DNA of 64,000 nucleotides from Parelaphostrongylus tenuis (taxonomy: Eukaryota; Nematoda; Chromadorea; Rhabditida; Metastrongylidae): NCBI GenBank assembly GCA_019055375.1, contig JAHQIW010003919.1, positions 47,274-111,273 of the forward strand, read 5' to 3'. Below the pieces are notes generated by a model. The model had not been told where the DNA came from. It made no database searches and saw only the letters and a list, made by a program, of their open reading frames with translations. Position numbers and translations under genes: made by a program. Positions 12,423-23,201 of this stretch are shown in pieces (position 1 is the stretch's first letter; every line of letters begins with the position of its first letter).

Positions 12423-13205
12423 TTATAGTTTCTGAATTGTGCTTCGGTCTCTTTTGACTTTTGCGTGGTTACTATGAACATGAGGTGCTGGAATCTCAAT
12501 TGAAGAGGGTGCATCATATTCGAATGTGTTGGAAACAGGTTTCCAATGTTCTGGAAGTTCGCTTAGAAAGGAGGGTCCTTTCCACCAAGAATGCTGATTG
12601 AGTTCGGATCGATTAAGGCCGCGTGTGGCACAGTCTGCTGCGTTGTCATTTGTTGTCACGTGGTCGAAGACGATCCGTGGTGTCATTCTGTGTATGTGTT
12701 CGACGATTTTTTCTATTTCCGTAAGTCGGTTGAGTATCAGACGTCCAACACTTGTTTGTGGCTTACGTCTAATCCAGCTAAGTGCTATTTCCGAATCGGA
12801 GAGAATAAAAATTTCGTGAACTCTCAGTGTCTTTTGAAGCTGTGTTAACACTGCGTTTATTAGTCTAAGTGCTAGAGTAAGGGCACTTAGTTCCATTTTC
12901 GGTATGGTCATGGGAGATTTTAGTGAAGGCAACTTGCTTTTTGCCATAAGAAGATTGACAGACTGTTCTGAACGTATATATATACATGTTGCCATTGCTT
13001 CAGAGCTAGCATCTGCAAAGGTTACTAGGCTATAGTTGTGAGTCTTCATGCCTATGTAGCGTGGTAGGGCAATAGAGAATCCTTCTATTGCCGCCCAAAT
13101 ACCAGCCCATTTTAGTGTATCGTCGTCTGATAGCACCTGGTCCCATTCGTATTCCTGTGACCATAAGAAGCGTAAGAAGACTTTTAATTTATGAAGGAGG
13201 GGCAC
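12423..13205 (-). pseudogene. BEL pol, RNase H segment
   Basis: A 260-residue frame continuing pol after RT. It begins in the RT thumb (MPLLHKLKVFLRFLWSQ), then carries the RNase H-like fold with FADASSEAMATCIYIR (first catalytic aspartate), KMELSALTLALRL (glutamate) and ILSDSEIALSWI (aspartate), ending near NDNAADCATRGL. These motifs look undamaged. The start Met is unlikely to be a true initiator: the sequence is collinear with the upstream frame but in another reading frame, and an in-frame TAG lies just upstream at 13251-13253. RNase H would remove the RNA template during reverse transcription. Integrase, which should follow, is absent. Confidence 0.85.
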
Positions 13206-16200
13206 AAGGAATCCGAATGGATCGAATATAGAGGCGAGTGTACTGGTGACCTACTCTCTTAGTAATTTTTTGGTGAATTTTCGTGCCGCATGATAGCTGT
13301 ATTTGATCAAAATGGATGTTCCAGGGGATCCCGAGTACTTTGGGCAGTTTCTCGCTTGATCTATCGGGCGCTGCTATTTGAGACATCAAGATTGCATCAT
13401 TTGAATTGAACTCGCGAAGGTTCATGCTTAGCTCATTAAATATTTGCTTCAAACGTAAATAATTGCGAAATGATTCTTCGAGATTGTCAGCAGTTAAAAT
13501 GACGTTATCAACGTATAAGTTATTCTTTATTTCCTCTACTAATGGGGAGTTTTCTTTGTACGTGGCAAGATGGTAATGAATTGTTGCGGCTAATAGAAAG
13601 GGTGATGAAATCAAACCAAAGGTTACTCTAGTAAAGCGAAGAATCTTAACGTTACTTGGGATGGGTGGTAACCTATGATTTCGAAGCCATAAACAACGTG
13701 TAGAATCACGGTCATCTTCATGGAGACGGATCTGCAAAAATGCTTTCTCAACATCCGCAGTGAAGGCTACTCTTCCAAATCTGAAACGAAGGAGGAGTCC
13801 GAATAGCTCCGGGAGAATAACGGGTCCACGATGCAATGCGTCGTTTAATGATGGTTGACCCTTGTAATGGGCAGATGCATCGTAAACTATTCTGAGCTTA
13901 GTGGTTGGCTTGTTAGGTGTTTGAACTGCTTGATGTGGTATGTAATGGACACGAGAATTGGGTGGAGTGTGTTTATCATAAACCTCTTCTAAAATATTTG
14001 ATCTGATTTGTTCATTAAATATATCATTATAGCTGTCTAGCTGACTTTCGTTGTTTCTTAAGGATTTCCAAACGCTTGCTAGTCTATTGAATGCAATAAT
14101 TTTGTTATCTGGTAATGAGGTACATGATTCTTTCCAAGGTAGTCGAACATAATATCCATCACTTCTTTTCTGGATAGTTTTATTGAAGTTATTCCAAATT
14201 TCTTGTTCGATTTGTTTCTTTTCTTCGTTTTCAGAATTTCCGAATTCTTGTGTTCCGGCATATTCTAAGGTGCGAAATCTTTCCCATTTGATTTTTTCTC
14301 TATCATTTTCTATGAAGGCCGTATTTACTTGAGCTTGTAGAGTCCAACTTTGCTCCCATAGTGCAATGTCGTCATACGTGTCATTATTGTCTGACATTTG
14401 TTGTTCTATTTCTGACTGCTGCAGCCCTAGTAGTAGGTTGCGGTCTTTATGGAATGACTGCGACGTCTCCTGGGGTTTACCGGTCGGTAAGTATCCAAGA
14501 GTTGTTGGAAGTAAATAAAGACCTGATGGCAATTGGATAAGAGGGTTATCTGTTTTCATTAAAGTCCAGAGTTGATCACATCCGAGAAGGATGGAAGGTT
14601 GAATGGGTTGTTGATCTTGATTGATTTCAATTTGGATGTTATTTTCGCTTATGAACTCTAAATCTTCAAGAGTCATATTTGGCAATTGGATTGGCTTTGA
14701 AATATTGCTGTGGGTGTACAAATTTAGGGAAATTCTATTACCATTCTTGTCCCACGCGTCTATAGAGATCTTTTTTGACCAATGTTCTTGTACCGTCTGG
14801 GCGCCGAACGTGTTTAGGCGTAACTTAACTTGTCCATTTACTTGTGGATCTAATTCTTGCGCAAGTTTCTGGTCGATGAAAGAAAGTTCGGCGCCGGAAT
14901 CGAATAAGACATGTATCTTTTGTAAGCGCTTTGACTGTGGATTTAGTACGGTGAGTTGTCCTGTGGGCACGAATGCTGGACGCCCCATGGTCTTTGGTGG
15001 TGTGATGTCTTCAGTTAGCGTTCGATAACCGATTACGTTTACGTTGGTCGAGTTAGTGGGGCCTTTTTGTTGATGTCCGCCATCCTTTTTGGGCTTTATG
15101 CTAGTTTTGGGGTTTTGATTAGGAGCGGTAGAAAGGCAGCACGAGGTGTGATGGGGTTTCTGGCAGTTGCGACAGAATGTCCCTCTGCACTGCGCTGTGG
15201 TATGTGTTGCAGATGCGCATATGTGACATCGCTTGCTATCTTTAAGGTACTGATATCTATCCTGCGGCGTTTTGTAACGATCGCATTGGAAAGGATAATG
15301 GTTGCCTCTACAATACATGCAACTGTACCTGGGAAACTGTGGTCTCCCCTGCTGGTTGGTGCTTTGTCTATAACTTGTATAAGTTGAAGGGCGTGAATCG
15401 GGTTTACTGGCGGTTACATACCGCGTTATGAATTCCTCATTGGAGATTGTCTCCTCTAAAGATTGTAGAAGCGACTGCATGTTAAACGATGTACCAGCTA
15501 TTGTTTTACTAGCCAGTACTTTCCTTTGCGTTTCGGGTGGAAATTTGGTCAAAACTTTGGTATACATATACTGACTGCTGGTATGCTCACCCTTTTGAGC
15601 TAACTGGGACAGTATGGCCTGTACGTTTTCGAATAATATTCTTTGGTCATTTATAGCGTTTGAACGAAGCGAAATTCTTTCTAACTTTTGAAGCAGTTGG
15701 GCAATAAGCGCTTCTGGGTTTGCGTATTTGGAGGTGAGAGCATGGATGGCCTTTTGATAGTTATCACTGGTGATTTGGAACTTTTTAATGGCCAGAAGGG
15801 GTTCCCCCTTCAAAGAGTTAATCAAATAGTTGAACTTTTGAAGGTCTGAGACATTTTGTGAATGTACGTTTGAATCGTAGAGTTCCCAAAAATTGTCCCA
15901 TTCCCATATGTCACCATTAAACGTGGGGATAGGTATCGTTGGAAGTTCCATTTTTCGAACAGTGGGTGTTTCCGAAGTTTCCTCTTTCTTAGTTGGCAAT
16001 TGGGAGGTCTGTGAATGCTCTGCTCGCTGTCGTAGAGTGTCAATTTGCCTTAGCAGAATGGTCGTATACTCAAAAGAGTCATCTAACAACTTTTGAGAAT
16101 AGGTCAAGGTGTCGCTATAATTCTGTTCAACATTATCTGAGTCAGGATATATTTCTCCTAGTTTCTCAAGAAAAATGTCGAGGCCTTTTTGGACGTTATC

Positions 16201-16506
16201 CCTCATTTTCTCAACTATAGATATTCCAGTTTCACATTGGACTCTTGCGGCAGTGAGGTCTTCCAATGTTGTGGAATTCTGTATCTGTATCTGGTCTTGC
16301 TTAAGTTTTACCAGTGCTTTTTCGAGTTGTTCAGAGGCTTTTAAGAGTACCGCATTTTTGTGAGAAAGAACAAGACTATGTGCCATAGCTGCTCTAATAT
16401 GTTTGATTTGAATGCTTGATATGGAAAATTGGAACAGGTAACTTGGTACCTGGTTCCTTTGACTGCAAGTTTCGTTGGCGACTCGTATTCGAACAAAGTC
16501 GGCCAA
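13189..16506 (-). pseudogene. BEL gag-protease-RT polyprotein, frame broken at its 3' end
   Basis: This is the longest frame in the window (1,105 codons). The first Met (16506) lies in the primer binding site. The Met at 16386 (MAHSLVLSHK) is a more likely start. In order: a coiled gag N-terminus, a gag core around residues 190-345, cysteine/histidine zinc knuckles at about 392-459 (CMYCRGNHYPFQC, then C-rich repeats), an aspartic protease with FDSGAELSFID near 535, and RT with VYDASAHYKG and FTADVEKAFLQIRL. The palm box reads LYVDNVIL near residue 997. YVDN instead of YVDD may be normal for nematode BEL elements. The last ~20 residues are out of frame, because BEL homology moves to the next frame upstream of 13254. 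Confidence 0.92.
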
Positions 16507-16513
16507 TGCACCA
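16500..16513 (-). other. primer binding site, tRNA-Gly
   Basis: The plus strand reads cggccaatgcacca, which is the 3' end of a typical eukaryotic tRNA-Gly including the CCA tail. The element strand is therefore complementary to that tRNA. It lies 2 bases inside the 5' LTR, the expected place, and independently confirms the LTR boundary at 16516. Confidence 0.85.
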
Positions 16514-16515
16514 AA

Positions 16516-16614
16516 TGTGGTGAAGGTTCAGTGGTTTTGCTGTTGTGATCCGCTGCCTAAATTATCATGTAATTCCCGAAAAGATAGCAAAACTCCGTTG
16601 GGAGGTTTGCTATA
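16516..16614 (-). repeat. 5' LTR of the BEL element
   Basis: 99 bp identical to 11916-12014, followed outward by the target duplication. On the element strand it lies upstream of the primer binding site and gag, so it should carry the promoter. It starts TATAGC, and no other promoter element is evident. Confidence 0.9.
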
Positions 16615-16619
16615 CCCAT
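16615..16619. repeat. target site duplication of the BEL element, right
   Basis: The five bases 'cccat' match 11911-11915 and mark the right edge of the insertion. Confidence 0.85.
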
Positions 16620-17637
16620 TGAGGTTTGCAAACTGTTCGAAGTTGAACACAGGTGGGTCATTGTTAGCTGGTGAAGTCTGCGTTTTTGAGCCAGAACCAC
16701 TCATAACCACTGCGCGCGGATTGAAATGTCGAAGGCACAATTTGGCTGTTGTTGCAGGTAGAACTGAAAGACATTAAGATAAGGCTTGCACATGAACTCA
16801 AAAACTTGCAGCACTACGGAGTTCTTCGTAAAGAGAATCGCTCAGATATTGACAGATATGAGTTGCTCATCGTTTCCTGTGCGCATGACCAAGAGGAACG
16901 CGGGTCATGTATTCAATGTTCATAGCGTTACATAATGGTCCATAAGCCGGCACTTTGTTACACACAACACAAAGTTGTCAGACAACGGGCTGAATAAAGA
17001 GTCTGTTAACTATAGCAAGTAAAATGGCAAAGGCTCTTGAATGCACAAAGGAAAGAGGTCCTGTTTTTAAAAAAGTTTAAATCTTAAAGTCACTCAAAAA
17101 CTAATCGTTAGAGGTACAGGATAGTGTGGTGCAGAAAAAGCGCATGTTGTGCCGGTAGAAGAACCTTCTGATGGTGAAAAAAGAGCTACGCAATATGGAT
17201 CAGCAAAAATCAATCCCCTTTGATGATTCTCAAGGAGCTGCCGGGCATTTATCTGGGACGGTAGCATAGATGAGACGGATGTCCACTCCAGTGGAAACAT
17301 TCGTGAGCATAATGCCAGCGGCAAAAACAGAGGAAGCAGTTGTCAGACCGCCTGTTTGCCGCATCTAAAATGAAAATACTAGTTCACATAAAACAAATAA
17401 CTTTGCTGAACTGATAAGATGGCAAAGAAAACCCCAAGTATGGGTAATTAATCGGTTAATTGATAACACAGGTTTCAAAAATTCAGTATATATATTTGCC
17501 TTTGGGAAAGCTGTTTTCATAGGGCTGTCAAGAGAAGGAAGAAAATTGTGTTTCACACCTCTCCGGAGAGGGCTCTATAATTAATCATTTGATAGCGTAA
17601 GTTTCGATGAATCCATCGCTGCACTTTTTTTGGAATT
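16620..17637. other. no confirmed gene; one weak exon candidate
   Basis: The host side of the BEL insertion. On the minus strand, 17364 down to 17230 reads about 44 residues starting MRQTGGLTTASSVF just after a TTTTAG acceptor-like site, with non-random composition, and ends at a stop. I do not recognise the product, and no partner exons are visible. The rest is AT-rich and featureless. Confidence 0.25.
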
Positions 17638-17815
17638 TTCTTTAGTGGGGAAAACAAGATCGAGTTTTACATTTTCGGCATCTGTTTTATCGGCAAGTCT
17701 GTCGGACCATGGAGGGGCTCGCTGATAGATGCCCTGGGCGTTGGATATGTGGGATAAACTTGTTATTTAACTGACAATTTTCTTCTGCGCTTTGAGAGAA
17801 ACTTCAGATAGAACG
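17638..17815 (+). repeat. dispersed module, second copy
   Basis: Matches the module at about 2740-2935 ('aagatcgagttttacattt' and 'gatgccctgggcgttgg' landmarks) and, inverted, the one at 38325-38515. It abuts repeat R1 here, but not in the other places. Confidence 0.6.
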
Positions 17816-19082
17816 ATTGGCTTAGATAATGCGAATGTTCCGCTACAAATTTCGCGCTTCCAGCGAGTTACAAGCTTGGTAAAGTTGATAGCGAACGGCG
17901 TTTATGTAATATAATCATTATTCTGGATGCTAGAGCGTCATAGAGGAGTCTCCTTTGAAACTAGCTACATGGTGCCGTAGCCCAGAACTCAAAGCTTTCG
18001 AATGATTACTAACAATCACGGTAAAAGTACCTGCCCAGCAATGTGAGATCGATTTTTATTTGTCACTTCAAAGTAGCTAAGTACCTCTGACACTTCCAAC
18101 TAATACTCTAAAGTCACTCGTAATAATATTGTTATTGCGGAGTGATACGTGCGATTTAGCATTGTTACATCAATATCATACAATGTGGACAGACAAGAGT
18201 ACGGATGGTTAAGCACCAGGAATGGTAGATTATATGCGTGATTTGCCAGTTTTCTTGCAATGCGAGAAGTAGCAAAGCTGTTTTGCCGTTTCTAAAATAA
18301 CGGTATAACAGTGTTTTCTCATACAACGCCTCGTAATCTGCACGACATCTTTCTTGTTAACTGATCTTTTCTTATGTCATATTCACGTACTGATGAATAC
18401 TAATACAGTTTGTTAATACGTAAAACTTGCTGAGCTTTTATAACTTTGATACTACTCGACCATAAATACTTGGTATCAAAATACGAACTTGACGTTGCAA
18501 CATATCGACAAGAACTGTTCTACGAAACAATATGTTTTTAGGTTTCCACTCTTCAAGTACACCGAAAAGACGAACAAAATCGCAAATAATTGTAAAAGTT
18601 AAGACGAAGATTTGTCAGTGGAGACGTTGAAGCTATGTTACTGTGCCACTATTCTTCCACTGAATCGAAACTTGGACTCCACAGAAAGTATGAGGAGTAA
18701 GTCTTCTAGAATGATGACTTTGAAATCAAGTTTGGATATCGTAACACGGAAAGGTTTTGAACTGATGGCAGTGACAATTCTTTTAACTGAAATCCGAACA
18801 CTCTGACTTTGAATCGCTTGTATCTCAACACCCCTACCACCACCTCCGGTGGCTCAATTTGCTGCTAGAGTCTTTTGTATTGAGTTAGAGCTATATATAA
18901 GCACAATTTTATCGTGCATTCTGCTGCACACTCATTTCCACTGTATTCGTTATTCGTCGTTTACACATCACGAAGTTATAGACGACAATATACTAAGTTG
19001 AGTTAAAATGTTCCTAACACCCGTATATGTTCGAGTTTCATGTTCGTTTCACACAATATCGGTTATTGGAAATCTAGTATAT
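17816..19082 (+). repeat. repeat R1, copy 2
   Basis: Same orientation as 7685-8930 and collinear over the whole length, with scattered substitutions. The end is sharp: both copies share 'cggttattggaaatct', then diverge at about 19077. Copy 1 continues into R2, while copy 2 continues into unrelated sequence. Confidence 0.75.
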
Positions 19083-20360
19083 AATTAGGAATTTTTCCGT
19101 AAGAGCAGCTTGACCGACTCTACGCCCTGTCATGGTTCCGCATTTTCGTTCGATGGACAAATCTTTCGCGGACGACGATTCGAGACATTTGATCAAGTTA
19201 AGCAGACTTGTCAAGAGTTTCTTTGACTCAAAGCTCGAAGGACTCACAGTTTTCAAGCAGATCTGGAAGCTTGCAGATCGCTGACAAAGGTTTCGTGGAT
19301 AATGATAGTCTTTATCTTGAAGAATAATTATTGTTTCTCTCAGAATTTTTCTGTAAACTACGAATTTTCAGAGGGTGTTAGGAACTTTTTCCTCAGCCTG
19401 ATTCTTTCGCGGCCTAATACTGATTTCATACCACATTCACACTGATATCCGAATCATGAGAAAGTTTCACTTGAATCCTAACTAAGAATTCAGAGCATTA
19501 TATCTCCTTAATATGTCTATCACTATCGCTCATCAATCTCTGCCTCATTAAGTAGAATCTACCCACCTTTTCAGAAGTTAATGGCCTTATAGCAGTAATG
19601 TTCGTTCGAGAAAAGCGTGAATTCGACTATAGCTCTGAAGGCGAGCAACCATACTACACTACATCTGACATATTGCATCAGATTGATTTGCGATTTGCTG
19701 GCTCTTCCTATTTGAAAGCTGGAGACCTTCTGTGATGAAGATATTTGCCTGCCTTGGCACTGTTAATTGGAGATTCGTGTACGACACCATCACACTAACA
19801 TCGAATGACGTTCAGGAAAGAAAAACAACAATGCTCAGGCATCAACTAAAAACAAAGATCTTAGTTCAAATACAAAAACCTTGGTGAAGACCGCGAGAAA
19901 AGAATTGAATGTACATAACAGATTTACTCGTGACGCTATGACCACTCAAGACAGACGCTGGCAAGACTCTAAAGATCGCAGACACAGAATTCTAAAGTAA
20001 TCCTTAATAACGCAGTACTGAATCCGTGCCTGTGTAGAGCGATTTGCACCTTTGCAGATCTTTATCTCCTAATTGTCAGCCAAGAATTCGCTTGCAGAAG
20101 GAGAGAAAGCTTCATTGCATCGAACTAAGTGCTTATTGGTTTGAATAAACAAGCAGATGAAGGAAAGTTCTTTGTACTGGAGCACTGACGAATGAGAACT
20201 TACTTAATCAGCTCAATGACGAAGGCTGCATGCCTGCAGACAAGAACTAATGACAAACACAATCAAATCTTTTTGTTACAGCATACTTTCTTTCCACTCA
20301 TAACGTATCCCTGTCGTTAACATGTTCCCAACGGAATAGAATGCGCTTCCGGGCTAAAGC
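19083..20360. other. no recognisable gene
   Basis: A 60-codon minus frame at 19074-19256 (SFESKKLLTSLLNLIKCLE) has exon-like composition, but no recognised family and no splice partners. The rest has only short frames. I could not match it to other repeats in the window. Confidence 0.35.
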
Positions 20361-21892
20361 GACTGGTAGACAGACTACATAAATCCATATTTGAAATGGG
20401 ATAAGATTTGTCCAACACTGTAGCAGCTAAAAATTGGTCGCTGAGATATCCAAGACTGTTCAGGATAGACAGAATCATGAGCATCAAAAATATCTTAAAT
20501 CCGCCTTAAACTCCTACCGGAAGACCTAATAAACATCATTACCTTCCTCATGACAGCTCAATTTTTCGTTTATGAATTTTCAAACTAGCAAGACACAGTT
20601 TAAAACTGGCGCTAGTCATTTGCTTAGCGTCCTAGAATCTAAGTAGTTGTAGCTGTAATATCGTACAATCGCCAAAACCAATTAAGTGAGTCTAAATTGA
20701 TCTCAGTATCGTTATTTGCAATTGATTACTAGTAATCGGGCTCGATGTGAATGTGCGCAGAGAGAAAAGTTTGGGCTTATTAACGACTTATGCTCTGTTT
20801 GGCCTCCTCTAGAATTTGCTAAACAACTCTATTCAAAGTATGCGCTGTTATCCTGAACTCATTTCTGTTACCTGTTAGGCCATCAATAAAACGCTCATCA
20901 AAATCGTCATCCTTGGATTTGAAGAGGTTGTGGATTTTCAAAGCAAATGAGTGATGATTTGCAAAATTGTTTTTGCTCAGGAACTGTTCCGGTGAACCCA
21001 GGGTGTGATAATCAGGTAGAGACAAGTCAGGACGGTACGGCAAATGATCCAGCTACTTCTAGCCCAGTTTGGTCAACTCCCTTTTTGTGAGTTTCGCGAC
21101 ATACTGCCTTCCATTTTCTTGAAGCGGTCTGAGATTATGTAGGTGTTGGCAGGAGCAAAACGCAGCACGGAACTGATACACCATTCGCTTGGACACAGTT
21201 TCTTGAGCCTTTGCACACTTCTTAAAGGGGCCTGTACATCGGGTCCTAATTCCTATTCGTAAAGCAGCAAACTGCGATAAAGGATCCGTTAGGCGGCCAT
21301 GACGCAGCAGGTACGGACAAATTCGGTACCAAGAGAAAGTTGAGAAAAATCTGCACAAAGCGATATTGATTTTTTGCGTCAGAGATGAGAGAAATGTGTT
21401 AATCTGATTGCGCACACCTTGAATAGTGTTGTCAAGCAATTTCAATTTTCTCTGGTAAATGAATTTGGTTTTTATTGCCCTGATGCAAAGACTTATAAGA
21501 AACTTTATTTAATTCCTAGTTTTAGGGGCATTAATGTAGAAAGGGACGTTGGTCTTCCGTGCCATATCTGCGATATCAAAATAACGAAGCAGTCTGAAAA
21601 TTTTCTGCGATTAAACCTACTTTTTTAATTGGCTTGGCTAGCATGTTGTCGCCGTCACATAGTTTCGCTTGGCTTGAACGAAATGATGTTCTTGCGTGGC
21701 CATGTGAAATCTTTCAGGATTTCAATTGCTAAGTGTGTTCACTTGCTAATGAATGTTTCACAGTAGCAAAGTGAACCACGACCTTTTGGTTTATAAAATC
21801 TCTTTATTCAAATTCACAGCTTTCATTCAAAATGTTCACTGCAATTACGACTTGTTCTTGCTGGATATTCATACTGCATCATTTGGCTTCTA
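20361..21892 (+). repeat. repeat R2 extended unit, copy 2
   Basis: The part 20361-21383 matches 29577-30583 almost base for base (landmarks 'aaaattggtcgctgagata' and 'ttgcaattgattactagtaa'). The part 21383-21892 matches R2 at 8937 and 30583. A piece present in the other two copies is missing here after about 21660. The unit contains a mariner relic on the minus strand. Confidence 0.8.
20819..21190 (-). pseudogene. mariner transposase C-terminal relic
   Basis: Two adjoining minus-strand frames carry the end of a mariner-type transposase. The first has CQHLHNLRPL then YVAKLTKRELTKLG. The second has LPYRPDLSLPDYHTLGSPEQFL, corresponding to the hPPYSPDLsPsDYhlF block that holds the third catalytic aspartate. 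The aspartate of PDLS is kept, but the frame is interrupted between the blocks and the N-terminal DNA-binding part is missing. A nearly identical relic lies at 30020-30388 because the surrounding segment is duplicated. Hookworms are known to carry mariner elements. Confidence 0.75.
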
Positions 21893-22335
21893 TCGATTCG
21901 TCAAATGACTCAAGCGGGAGCTGGCTAAACTTTTTTTCTCGTTTTTCAAATGCAAGAGTAATTCAGTAAGCCCTCCTCGCTGTGAGGAATCGTAAAGCAA
22001 TTATTTTTTCAAGACGTCTTCTTGGAAATCGAACTATGGGAATGATGGTATCCTATTTCGCATATTCTTCCTGCGTAGCCGTTACGTGAGCACGGATTAG
22101 AACAAGAAGACTCGTTTAGACGAAAAAGTGGGTACGAAAGCGAATGTTTTTTGTTCTCTTCACTACATCTTCTTCTCCCTTGAACATTCTCCAAGCTACT
22201 CGCTTCCTCCTGTTCGTCTCTGGATTCATCCAAGTCACTTAGCCCACGGGCTTCCCGACTTGATTAGACTTTTCGAAGCTGGAAGTATCCACCGTGTCAA
22301 GGAAAATGAAGCACTCAAGATCTATTGAAAATTCC
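21893..22335 (-). mobile_element. decayed RTE 3' relic
   Basis: Equivalent to 9823-10255 and 31432-31870. A frame at 22009-22233 reads EEASSLENVQGRRRCSEENKK, an out-of-frame reading of the AAWGTFKSIEDVVKR region of RTE. It joins PLE sequence at about 22340. Confidence 0.65.
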
Positions 22336-22379
22336 GACTTTCCATAAACGTCGGGTTGGTAAATTAGTCGCAGAAATTC

Positions 22380-22414
22380 GGCTGACGTTTCGGCGACCCG
22401 CCTTCTTCAGAACT
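22380..22414 (-). ncRNA. hammerhead-ribozyme-like motif in PLE terminal repeat
   Basis: On the minus strand: CTGAAGA (22410-22404, the CUGANGA core), one A, a perfect GGCG/CGCC helix II with a 3-base GGT loop (22402-22392), GAAA (22391-22388), CGTC, then AGCC. Stem I with the preceding bases is imperfect here (two Watson-Crick pairs, one wobble and one mismatch). Helix III would be the self-complementary ACGT, too short for a monomer but able to pair between two molecules. Minimal type I hammerheads are known from PLE terminal repeats. The sequence match is direct; activity is inference. Confidence 0.65.
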
Positions 22415-22582
22415 TTGGCCTATGTAATATTAGTCTATTTGAATGATTCGGAAAATCTTATTTATATGTTGCCTAAGTCAGGTTAAAAGATCAAACGAAG
22501 GAAGGGCGAGAGATCTCGTGTGATGGTGACGCACTCATCCTTCCGGTTCACTTCGGGGTTTTGGGCGTTTATCCAGAACGCC

Positions 22583-22939
22583 TCAAGAGCTTTGCGCGTG
22601 GATGTTTTTGATTCCCGCTATGATTGTGACAGTCACACCAGAATCTTTGTTGTTGTGTTTTTCTGCCCTATGTACATCTAAAGGTTTGGTTTTATCTATT
22701 TTAGATTTACTATCTAGATGTTCTTTTATGCGAATGAAAAGTGGTCTACCTGTTTCGCCTATATATTCTCCCCCGCATGTTTTATATGTTGGAAAATAAA
22801 TTGTGCCGCATCTCATACAATCCCCCTCTTTTACGTTAGGGCAGATCATACAGTTTTTGGTGCAGCACAATCGATCGTAAAGTCTAATGCGGATCAGCTG
22901 ATGGCGTAGGGTTGGACGTGGGATTTCGATCACAACCAC
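22583..22939 (-). pseudogene. PLE GIY-YIG endonuclease domain
   Basis: A 118-residue frame. A cysteine cluster (CCTKNCMICP) precedes the nuclease core GTIYFPTYKTCGGEYIGETGRPLFIRIKEHL. The second half of the GIY-YIG signature (EYIG) and the following catalytic-type arginine are clear, while the GIY half reads TIY. This single-strand nicking nuclease lets PLEs prime reverse transcription at a target. Its coding end overlaps the terminal inverted repeat. It is separated from RT by frame breaks, so it is probably not expressed. The homologous core at 46.05-46.1 kb (CGDEYIGETGRPLFV) belongs to family B. Confidence 0.85.
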
Positions 22940-23201
22940 GGAATTTTCAAGACCGCATCTCCTTAGGCACCTTTTAACCGCGCTATTAATTTCATTGATA
23001 TGAACGGCAGTCTGGAGGGAACTTTAATCAGGTGCGGAGTATTGTTCTTCGGGTCCTAATTCCACTTTTTGAATATTCCCAAGTAGTAAATGTTTTGTAG
23101 CCGTTTGAAATGGCAATTTTTCGTGCCAAGTTTAACGATTCGTTTCTTTTTTCTTCTCCTGTGCAAACATTTTTAGCCGTTCGAAACATGTATTTAATTA
23201 G

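Larger units (their letters stand above)
11916..16614 (-). mobile_element. BEL/Pao LTR retrotransposon, identical LTRs, no integrase
   Basis: A 4,699-bp insertion on the minus strand. I see 99-bp direct terminal repeats with no difference between them, a 5-bp target duplication ('cccat'), and a primer binding site 2 bases inside the 5' LTR. The order is gag with zinc knuckles, aspartic protease, reverse transcriptase and RNase H. The identical LTRs imply recent insertion. Two features are odd. There is no recognisable integrase between the RNase H end (12423) and the 3' LTR (12014), and the LTRs are far shorter than the several hundred bases usual for BEL. Pol is also interrupted near 13.25 kb. 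It was probably mobilised in trans, or lost integrase before its last jump. Confidence 0.92.

Noticed and set aside
13504..13520. YVDN in BEL RT as a catalytic lesion
   Set aside because: I recall YVDN in other nematode BEL/Pao elements, so without an alignment it cannot be counted as damage.
16386..16506. First Met of the BEL frame (16506) as the gag start
   Set aside because: It overlaps the tRNA primer binding site. The Met at 16386 is more plausible.
22009..22233. Charged protein frame (SSLENVQGRRRCSEENKK)
   Set aside because: It is an out-of-frame reading of RTE C-terminal sequence and is matched by the other two RTE relics.
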